Assembly: GCA_002337005.1 (NCBI GenBank)
Contig: DDFD01000093.1
Coordinates: 1-26,247 of the forward strand
Length of the DNA stretch: 26,247 nt
Source of the DNA: Flavobacteriales bacterium UBA1937
GTDB lineage: Bacteria > Bacteroidota > Bacteroidia > Flavobacteriales > Weeksellaceae
Direction: 5' to 3'
Positions 16,470-22,519 of the stretch are shown in pieces. Made by a program: the position numbers and the translations under genes. The first letter of the stretch is position 1; every line of letters begins with the position of its first letter. The notes below the pieces were generated by a model that did no database searches, was not told where the DNA came from, and saw nothing but the letters and a program-made list of their open reading frames with translations.

Positions 16470-18008
16470 TTAGTTTTTTAATTGTGTAGGAACATTAGGG
16501 TTATTTTGATAATTACTGCCTAATGGGCCTGGGAATGCATAGCCTGCACCAAATAAATTATAATCATTCGTATCAATAGTACCATTTTCATTATCATCTC
16601 CTGTTATATAAAGTGAATGATAATAGCCAACTGCAACATCTACAACCTTCTCTGATATGGCCATACTTGTAATGGATACTTTTTGCCAAGATGTAGAGTT
16701 GTTCACAAAACCAAAATCATCACTAGCTCCAAGTTTACCGAAATAGTTATAGCCACTTACATAAACATTAGGCTTTACAGGAGTATTTGATTGTTTAGTG
16801 ATTAATGCAAAAGAACCAATACCAATACCACTGTCCATTCCTTTAACTTTTACTATGGATTCACCCGAATCCAATGTTACATTATCTCCATGATTATATG
16901 CATATCCTGTGGCTCCTCCACTGTGTTCATTATTGTTACCGAACCTATGAATTTTACCTAATCCATCCAGAACTATAGTACTGTTGGAGGTACAAGCTAC
17001 GTCCTTTGCGTAGGCAGCAGAATTAGTGGATCCGCCAATGAAAATTGCACTAGCTGTAGGCTGCTGAGTCCAGCCGGTTAATGATGGTGATGTATTTTGG
17101 TAATATATATTGTATCCCCAATAGTGTAATTTTCCCGTACTATCAATTGCACATACTTTATCCTGAGCCATTGCAAAATCTGTCACTACAACACTACCTG
17201 CCAATGAGCCTGAGCTTATAACAGTAGGAGTAGAAACCCATCCGGTATTAATATTGTTACCATTCATGTAATTAAAATTGGCTCCCATTGTATAAAGCTT
17301 CCCGTCATCTCCAAGAATTATGGTATTGAAGTAACTAGATTCGACTTTAACTGCCTTAACACCTGATGGCAAAAGAACTTCAGTAGGAGAATCTGTCGTG
17401 ATAGTTGATGGATAATCTAAGCCATTCTTACCATAGATATTATAACCCCAGGAATATAACTTCCCAGTTGCTGTTACGGCATAACCGCTATAATAACCAG
17501 AAGCCACATCTATACATGGTTCAGCTATAATTTTTACTGGTACTCGTTGATAGCCTACAGTGTTCGTCCCGACTGCTCCCAGTCCTCCGTACCCCATTGT
17601 GTATACATTTTTATCATTCGCATCAATATATACTGACTGATATAGGAAATCTCCATCAGCGTCAATAGCCCTTATTTTACCATTCGATGCAGTACCATTA
17701 CCATTATAAGTATTATTAATAATTGTCGTTACACCACTTGCATCCAGAAGACAGTCGGACCATTTTGTGTCTATTTTAACTCTGACACATTTCAGTGTAT
17801 TGTCATAGACAAAAGTTGCTTCTACGGCTTGTGTATTTTCAGGAGTTATGGTTGATGGAGCTTCACTAACGATTGGGAGGACGAGCCCCATTTCTTTTGA
17901 TTTGTTTTGAATATGTAAAACCCCTTTTGGGTTTTCAGTATTAATCCCGACTTGGCATAGCAATCCCGTATAGCAACAAATTGCTGCCATAATTAAATTT
18001 TTTTTCAT
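16470..18008 (-). CDS. Exported RCC1-like beta-propeller protein, copy 2
   Basis: The 512-residue protein has a signal peptide (MKKNLIMAAICCYTGLLCQ), then QVGINTENPKGVLHI (19-33) and the GLVLP...VEATFVYD...W..C module (41-87). From about 115 onward it is a chain of RCC1-like blades with the G-K-x-Y-x-W-G-x-N pattern, for example GKLYSWGYNIYGKNG, GKLYTMGANFNYMNG, GKLHYWGYNIYYQN and GKIHRFGNNNEHSGG. It ends with a DDNENGTIDTNDYN stretch that may bind calcium. RCC1 folds are seven-bladed propellers used for protein binding. In secreted bacterial proteins the partner is usually unknown. It is a paralogue of the gene just upstream (18090-19595). A perfect hairpin separates the two, and a 407-base gap follows. 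Confidence 0.82.
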   Translation of the reverse strand: MKKNLIMAAICCYTGLLCQVGINTENPKGVLHIQNKSKEMGLVLPIVSEAPSTITPENTQAVEATFVYDNTLKCVRVKIDTKWSDCLLDASGVTTIINNTYNGNGTASNGKIRAIDADGDFLYQSVYIDANDKNVYTMGYGGLGAVGTNTVGYQRVPVKIIAEPCIDVASGYYSGYAVTATGKLYSWGYNIYGKNGLDYPSTITTDSPTEVLLPSGVKAVKVESSYFNTIILGDDGKLYTMGANFNYMNGNNINTGWVSTPTVISSGSLAGSVVVTDFAMAQDKVCAIDSTGKLHYWGYNIYYQNTSPSLTGWTQQPTASAIFIGGSTNSAAYAKDVACTSNSTIVLDGLGKIHRFGNNNEHSGGATGYAYNHGDNVTLDSGESIVKVKGMDSGIGIGSFALITKQSNTPVKPNVYVSGYNYFGKLGASDDFGFVNNSTSWQKVSITSMAISEKVVDVAVGYYHSLYITGDDNENGTIDTNDYNLFGAGYAFPGPLGSNYQNNPNVPTQLKN

Positions 18009-18042
18009 TGTTGTGTTTTTAAATAGTTGTGTTTTTTAGAAT

Positions 18043-18077
18043 AAGCACATTTAAACTCAACCAGTTTAAATGTGCTT
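18043..18077. terminator. Perfect 15-bp hairpin between the two RCC1-like genes
   Basis: AAGCACATTTAAACT (18043-18057) and AGTTTAAATGTGCTT (18063-18077) pair without a mismatch around the loop CAACC. It lies 12 bases after the stop of the upstream gene and 35 bases before the next start. Read in the direction of the genes (minus), there is no T-run directly after the stem. It may attenuate or protect the mRNA end rather than terminate fully. Confidence 0.6.
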
Positions 18078-18089
18078 CAGTATTATTTT

Positions 18090-19595
18090 TTAAAATTTCA
18101 TAAGTTTAAATAAATTAGTCGCGTTGTTACTGCCTAAGGTTCCATATATAGTATATCCACTTCCTAGGATTCTGCCTCCTCCTTCTGAAAGGGTAGAAGA
18201 CATTGTGATAAAGGTTCGGTTAGTCGCTAAATCAATATATTGGATATTCCAGGTTGGATCAAGGTCAGATATTGACACAGAAGTCCAAGTGTATTTTATT
18301 GTGGCATCTCCCGTTCCAAATCTGCCAATTGAATTTAGACCAGTCACAAATACTCTTTTGTTTGTAGCTATTATTGCTCCTCCCGAATCGGCTTCCATAT
18401 CCACAACATATTCTCCGGAATTTAGCGTGAAAGGTGTGACGGAAGTTAGTGTAGTAACGATGCCACTTCCAAACCCGATTCTGTAATTCTCACCCGCCAC
18501 TATTACTTTTCCTTTATTAGTAAGCGCAATCGTTTGATAATATGAAAGAGAAAGTTTTACGATTTGTTCCCCGGATGAGAGAAATGATGAAAAGACACTT
18601 GTAATGTCAACAGGTGTGGAGACTGTCTGTGTAGTCGTAAATCCTGGAATGTAATTAAAGAAATGTCTGCCCCAAACAAATATCTTACCATTTTTGTCAA
18701 CCGCAGCAAACATACCATAAACAAGATTGTTCTGATCGTTTCCAAAAAGAGCTACAATATTGGATAATGATGCCACTTTTGTAAAAGTTGTTTGATCTGT
18801 AGTTGTGCCGTTTCCGTTATGTCCGTACAAACCATAACCAGCTGTGTATACATTTCCTTTGTCAGTGAGGATTGCAGTAGTTGCACTTCCATTCATATTT
18901 GCTACGGAAATAACTTTTTCATCCGAATAGCTAAAAGGCATAGGCACTTCTTTAAACCCCTGAACATCACAAGTAGAACAGGTTGTCCCGGCAACACCTA
19001 ATTGTCTGTATGCGTTATTTCCGGAAACATACAATTTACCGTTGTCTGCCACAATAAAAGAACTGCTACCACCAGCAAGGATGTAAGTAGGCTTAATATT
19101 ATATCTTTTATTAGCAGGATCTACCGTGGTACCAGACCCAATTGCCCAAGAATTTCCTACTCCGTAAAGATAATTTGAATTACCAGAATAGCTAAAAGCA
19201 GTAAAATTGTCTCCGGAGGATATCGGTTTTTTGTAATAACTGTTTAAAGCTGGTGCTGGTGATGAAGTAAGCCAATATTGTGTGCCGATAACCGCAACAT
19301 TCACCACATCCTTAACCTGATCCTTATCTAGTAAGCAATCTGACCAGGCAGTTGATTTTTTGAAGCGTAAACATTGCTTTATAGAATCATACACTACAGT
19401 TGCTTCTACCGGCGTAGAATTTGATGGGTTTACAGTTATTGCCGCAGAATCAACAATGGGCATCACCAATCCCATTTTTTTGGTCTTGTTTTTTATGTGC
19501 AATACTCCTTGTGGATTTTCAGTATTTATTCCTACTTGCCCAAATAGCAAATTTGAAATAAAACCTATAATAATGATAATGTTTTTCTTTTTCAT
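18090..19595 (-). CDS. Exported RCC1-like beta-propeller protein, copy 1
   Basis: The 501-residue protein has a signal peptide (MKKKNIIIIIGFISNLLFGQ), QVGINTENPQGVLHI (20-34) and the GLVMP...VEATVVYD...W..C module (42-87). Repeated RCC1-type blades then follow: GKLYVSGNNAYRQLG, GNVYTAGYGLYGHNG, GKIFVWGRHFF, GKVIVAGENYRIGFG, KRVFVTGLNSIGRFG and GRILGSGYTIYGTLG. The number of blades fits one seven-bladed propeller. It ends LFKLMKF with no T9SS sorting domain visible. It is a diverged paralogue of the gene at 16470-18008 with the same domain order. It follows the DRAPPV protein gene by 49 bases and may be transcribed with it. It is predicted to be exposed on the surface or in the periplasm. The binding partner is unknown. 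Confidence 0.83.
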   Translation of the reverse strand: MKKKNIIIIIGFISNLLFGQVGINTENPQGVLHIKNKTKKMGLVMPIVDSAAITVNPSNSTPVEATVVYDSIKQCLRFKKSTAWSDCLLDKDQVKDVVNVAVIGTQYWLTSSPAPALNSYYKKPISSGDNFTAFSYSGNSNYLYGVGNSWAIGSGTTVDPANKRYNIKPTYILAGGSSSFIVADNGKLYVSGNNAYRQLGVAGTTCSTCDVQGFKEVPMPFSYSDEKVISVANMNGSATTAILTDKGNVYTAGYGLYGHNGNGTTTDQTTFTKVASLSNIVALFGNDQNNLVYGMFAAVDKNGKIFVWGRHFFNYIPGFTTTQTVSTPVDITSVFSSFLSSGEQIVKLSLSYYQTIALTNKGKVIVAGENYRIGFGSGIVTTLTSVTPFTLNSGEYVVDMEADSGGAIIATNKRVFVTGLNSIGRFGTGDATIKYTWTSVSISDLDPTWNIQYIDLATNRTFITMSSTLSEGGGRILGSGYTIYGTLGSNNATNLFKLMKF

Positions 19596-19613
19596 AAAAA
19601 TATTTTAATTGTT

Positions 19614-19646
19614 AATTTGAAATTCATTTTTTTAATTTTTCAAATT
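19614..19646. terminator. Weak AT-rich hairpin after the DRAPPV protein gene
   Basis: AATTTGAAA (19614-19622) pairs with TTTCAAATT (19638-19646) and overlaps the gene's TAA. All but two pairs are A-T, so it is at best an attenuator before the RCC1-like gene. Confidence 0.3.
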
Positions 19647-20208
19647 AAACAGGTGGAGCCCTATCCGAAAGATTGATTAAAGTTGTTAATCGAAATTTAG
19701 AATCAAGATAATATTGATCATTTCTTTTTGTTATGAATAACAAACCTTTTTGGAGGCAAATATTTCCTATATGCAAAAATTTAAAATGATATGAAGTGTT
19801 TAAGAGATTTGCATTTGCTGATAAAAGATTTTTGAAAAAACAATCTTGAGGAGTATTATGAAATTTTTTTTGTGGAATAACGACTTTAGTATGAATTTGC
19901 TTTTTCTTACTGATTGATTTATATTGCTTTTTAGAACTGAGTTTAGCTATGTTTTTTTTTATTTTTTTTTGGCAATTTTTAGTCTGAATAAAAATATTTT
20001 CAGCTCCATAAACATTTGCATCCTCTGATATGAAGATAGTAGTAGTCTCCTTTTTAGTTGAGTTTGTGGCAATACTACTTGAATCAGAAATTTTTATTTC
20101 ATTACTTTTATTTTCAATTTCTAAAAAGCTCTTTCCAAACAAAACATTCACTATTAAAACCAAAATAATTTTAATAAATAAATGAATTGCTTTATCTGAT
20201 TGAGACAT
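19645..20208 (-). CDS. Hypothetical basic membrane-anchored protein ending DRAPPV
   Basis: I do not recognise this 187-residue protein. It has one hydrophobic segment near the N-terminus (about 9-26, LFIKIILVLIVNVLFGKS), preceded by a charged start, so it is either an uncleaved membrane anchor or a signal peptide. A Ser/Thr-rich region follows (SDSSSIATNSTKKETTT), then a strongly basic stretch (about 80-115, with KKIKKNIAKLSSKKQYKSISKKKQ), then a C-terminal part with three cysteines, ending LSDRAPPV. It is the first minus-strand gene next to the divergent AraC-type regulator, so it is probably the first gene expressed under its control. A role as membrane partner of the regulator or of the exported proteins is possible but only a guess. 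Confidence 0.6.
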   Translation of the reverse strand: MSQSDKAIHLFIKIILVLIVNVLFGKSFLEIENKSNEIKISDSSSIATNSTKKETTTIFISEDANVYGAENIFIQTKNCQKKIKKNIAKLSSKKQYKSISKKKQIHTKVVIPQKKFHNTPQDCFFKNLLSANANLLNTSYHFKFLHIGNICLQKGLLFITKRNDQYYLDSKFRLTTLINLSDRAPPV

Positions 20209-20226
20209 TTTAATCTGTGTTTTTTA

Positions 20227-20234
20227 CAAAATTA
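20227..20234 (-). promoter_or_regulatory. Possible -7 box for the surface-protein genes
   Basis: On the minus strand the bases read TAATTTTG, an exact TAnnTTTG, 18 bases upstream of the ATG at 20208. No -33 TTG is seen at the right distance, so an activator may be needed. The remaining divergent gap (20209-20451) is extremely AT-rich, with no other clear signal. Confidence 0.35.
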
Positions 20235-20451
20235 TTCTTTAAAATAAGTTAATTTTAATAATTTTTATACCATTTATAAAAATGCTTATTTTTAAATAAG
20301 TGTATGATATTCAATTATTTACATAAGTTAATTTATAAAATGACTATCTTTTCTTCTAGATATTAAAATGCTTTTTTTATATTTACAGATATTGTAACCA
20401 TAATATTTTTTTTATTATAATGTATAATCTAACTTAAAGCCAATAGGATTT

Positions 20452-21447
20452 ATGAGTTTTAATGATCCCATTTCTGATATTGAAAAATTATTGTTAAAAA
20501 GATATTTTGTGCAATTTCAGTATGTTATATTGTTACTTTTCTTATTGAATGGTGTGTCTTTTTATTTAGAAAATAGAATTCACTATAAATTTTTCTTTTT
20601 TGTTTTTTTTTGTGATTTATTTGTAACTTTAGTAATTTATAAACTAGATTATGACATTATAAAACCATACGTTAATCCATACTTGGTAGTTGTTTTTCTT
20701 TTTTTATGGTATTTTTCTTTAACAGTTTGGTTATATAATCCAAGTATTTTGATTTTTTTTGTTTTATTTCCTTTTGGGGTAAGTATTATATTTTCGAGAA
20801 AAAATGTTATTTATTGGAGTTTAGCTTCTTTTTTGGCAATTATTTTAACAATTTTTGTTATTAAAGATATGTTTTTGCTTACTATCCCTAGAACTAATGT
20901 AGTTTTAAGCAGCATCAAAATAGTAGTTTCTTTTGCTTTTATTTTTGGATTTATATTTTATTATAATTCAATACTAATAAAAGCAAAGTATAATAATTTG
21001 GAAATAGATGACTTTCATTTTGGTGATTTTTCATCTATGAATAATGAAATTGATGAAAGTATTTTTGATGAAAAAGAAATTAATTATTATAATGATCTGT
21101 TTAAAAAAATTGAACATTTTTTACAAGAAAATGCTCCTTGGAAGGATCCTAATTATAATGTGCAAGATCTCGCATATAGTCTTCAGACCAATAGTACTTA
21201 TGTTTCGAGAGCCATTAATTTGAATGCAAAAATGAATTTTAAAAACTTTGTAAATACTTATAGAATAGAGTTTATAAAAAAAGAAATTCAAAATAATAAA
21301 AATTATAATCGATATAAATTGATTTATTTGTACTCGCAGGCGGGATTTAGGCATCAATCTACATTCAACAAGGTTTTTAAAAAAATAACGAATATGACGC
21401 CATCAGACTATATAGAGTCTGTGAATAATAACAATTTACCATTTTGA
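20452..21447 (+). CDS. Membrane-embedded AraC-family transcriptional regulator
   Basis: The 331-residue protein has six predicted transmembrane helices in its N-terminal half (about 21-39, 46-63, 76-95, 97-114, 119-139 and 150-174). After an acidic linker (184-210) comes a C-terminal AraC-type DNA-binding domain. The first helix-turn-helix covers YNVQDLAYSLQTNSTYVSRAI (235-255). The second carries the family signature AGFRHQSTFNKVFKKITNMTPSDY (297-320). It would sense through the membrane part and bind DNA directly, as a one-component system. It is divergent from the secreted-protein genes and inside the same repeat-bounded block, so it is the likely local activator. Its codons are visibly more AT-rich than those of the neighbouring genes. 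Confidence 0.85.
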   Translation: MSFNDPISDIEKLLLKRYFVQFQYVILLLFLLNGVSFYLENRIHYKFFFFVFFCDLFVTLVIYKLDYDIIKPYVNPYLVVVFLFLWYFSLTVWLYNPSILIFFVLFPFGVSIIFSRKNVIYWSLASFLAIILTIFVIKDMFLLTIPRTNVVLSSIKIVVSFAFIFGFIFYYNSILIKAKYNNLEIDDFHFGDFSSMNNEIDESIFDEKEINYYNDLFKKIEHFLQENAPWKDPNYNVQDLAYSLQTNSTYVSRAINLNAKMNFKNFVNTYRIEFIKKEIQNNKNYNRYKLIYLYSQAGFRHQSTFNKVFKKITNMTPSDYIESVNNNNLPF

Positions 21448-21467
21448 TAGTATTAAATAATAAAAAT

Positions 21468-21489
21468 GCTACAATAGTAGTAGTTTTTA
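21468..21489 (+). terminator. Weak terminator candidate after the AraC-type regulator
   Basis: CTAC-AATA-GTAG (21470-21481) followed by TAG and a short T-run can form a 4-base stem 20-odd bases after the stop. It is weak and uncertain. Confidence 0.25.
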
Positions 21490-21549
21490 ATAGATAATAG
21501 AGATGATTTTACAATTTTTGGGTTATCAATAATAATAATAAAATCTATT

Positions 21550-21578
21550 GATATTAGGGGATGTAGTTTGTTGGTTTC
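21550..21578 (+). repeat. Right direct repeat of the accessory block (displaced LuxE-like gene end)
   Basis: This copy matches 8649-8677 at 28 of 29 positions. In frame it still reads IDIRGCSLLVS followed by TAA (21580-21582), the same C-terminal peptide as the LuxE-like protein. The differences in this ten-codon stretch (AGA/AGG and TCA/TCT) are synonymous. It has no upstream coding part and is a relic gene end. Confidence 0.85.
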
Positions 21579-21611
21579 TTAATAGATTTTCAGATATTTA
21601 TAAAAACCAAA

Positions 21612-21639
21612 AATCCCACAAATATTTATTTGCGGGATT
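21612..21639 (-). terminator. Terminator of aqpZ
   Basis: AATCCCACAAATA (21612-21624) and TATTTGCGGGATT (21627-21639) form a 13-base stem with one mismatch, which becomes a G-U pair in the minus-strand RNA. A T-rich run follows in that direction. It lies about 25 bases after the aqpZ stop. Confidence 0.8.
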
Positions 21640-21662
21640 ATTTCTAAAATTTATATAAAATT

Positions 21663-22373
21663 TTAATTTTCTTCTTTCTGAAGTAAAAATTTATAGATTA
21701 AACCACCAACTACTGCTCCTAAAATAGGCGCTACCCAGAATAACCATAATTGTGAAATAGCTTGTCCGCCTACAAAAATGGCTTGAGATAAACTTCTCGC
21801 AGGATTTACAGACGTATTAGTAATAGGAATTGAAATAAGGTGAATTAAAGTTAATCCTAGACCTATAGCTATACCTGCAAATTTTCCGTTGGCAAATTTA
21901 TCTGTGGCTCCTAAAATAATAATCAAGAAGAACATGGTTAATAAAAATTCTGTAAGAAAAGCCTGCATCATACTGTAGCTTTTACCAAAATATACTGCAG
22001 ATTCATAAAAGTTAGTTGCAAATGCACCAGCAGAACCATCACCAGCTCCTCCATTAATTATTAATAAAGCAGCAGCAGCAGCTATAGCGCCTATGCACTG
22101 TGCAAGAATATATGGAACTAAATCTTTAGCAGAAAATCTACCTCCAGCAAGAAGCCCAAAAGAAACCGCAGGATTAAAGTGTCCACCAGAAATGTGCCCT
22201 ACAGCATATGCCATAGTAAGCACAGTAAGACCGAAGGCAAGAGAGACCCCTAGTAGCAATATGCCAAGTTGTCCGTTGTCAGCAGGAGCAATTTGTGATG
22301 CAAATATTGCGCTTCCACAGCCTCCAAATACTAGCCAAAAGGTGCCAAAAAATTCGGCAAATAATTTTTTCAT
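21663..22373 (-). CDS. aqpZ: Aquaporin Z (water channel)
   Basis: The 236-residue protein has six membrane helices and the two half-helix NPA motifs of aquaporins, GGHFNPAVS (NPA at 67-69) and TSVNPARS (NPA at 190-192). The selectivity-filter residues of the water-specific AqpZ type are present: Phe47 in LAFGLTVLTMAYAVGH, His178 and Thr187 in IHLISIPITNTS, and Arg193 after the second NPA. It should therefore conduct water rather than glycerol across the inner membrane. I placed the start at 22373 (MKKLFAEFFGTFWLVF). An in-frame ATG at 22409 falls inside the promoter box. It is a single gene with its own terminator, just outside the repeat-bounded block. Confidence 0.95.
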   Translation of the reverse strand: MKKLFAEFFGTFWLVFGGCGSAIFASQIAPADNGQLGILLLGVSLAFGLTVLTMAYAVGHISGGHFNPAVSFGLLAGGRFSAKDLVPYILAQCIGAIAAAAALLIINGGAGDGSAGAFATNFYESAVYFGKSYSMMQAFLTEFLLTMFFLIIILGATDKFANGKFAGIAIGLGLTLIHLISIPITNTSVNPARSLSQAIFVGGQAISQLWLFWVAPILGAVVGGLIYKFLLQKEEN

Positions 22374-22406
22374 TGTTTTTTGTATTTTTAAATTGTTAGT
22401 TATTAT

Positions 22407-22414
22407 CAAATGTA
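22407..22414 (-). promoter_or_regulatory. aqpZ: Promoter -7 box for aqpZ
   Basis: On the minus strand the bases read TACATTTG, an exact TAnnTTTG, ending 33 bases before the ATG at 22373. It rules out the longer reading from 22409. The -33 region is AT-rich without a clear TTG. Confidence 0.5.
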
Positions 22415-22468
22415 TAAAAAAATAAGATAATTTTATATTTTTTTGTTAAAAATCATTAAATAAAAATA

Positions 22469-22497
22469 TTGAGAATCATAGACTTTTATTATCTTTA
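22469..22497 (+). promoter_or_regulatory. Promoter of the amylase gene
   Basis: TTG at 22469-22471 and TATCTTTA at 22490-22497 are 18 bases apart, close to the Bacteroidetes -33/-7 arrangement. The transcript would begin a few bases later and reach the ATG at 22520 after a short leader. This excludes the in-frame start at 22469. Confidence 0.5.
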
Positions 22498-22519
22498 CCC
22501 ACTTGAAAAACATTCTTAT

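Larger units (their letters stand above)
8649..21578. other. Putative genomic island carrying surface proteins and a regulator
   Basis: The 29-bp direct repeat at each end encloses every secreted repeat protein in the window and the AraC-type regulator, and none of the housekeeping genes. The two copies differ only at synonymous positions of the LuxE-like C-terminus, which suggests that the right copy was once the working gene end and was displaced. No integrase, transposase, tRNA or conjugation gene is visible inside. Insertion is therefore an inference from the repeat geometry and the gene content. Confidence 0.55.

Noticed and set aside
21448..21549. A longer remnant of a second LuxE-like gene before the right repeat
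   Set aside because: Similarity to the LuxE-like gene fades within a few codons upstream of 21550. Only the last ten codons are convincing.
8649..21578. Composite transposon or prophage as the origin of the block
   Set aside because: No transposase, integrase, terminase, capsid gene or IS end was seen. The direct repeat is much longer than a usual target-site duplication.
22374..22409. N-terminal extension of aqpZ
   Set aside because: The extra codons overlap the TACATTTG promoter box, and aquaporin homology begins at 22373.
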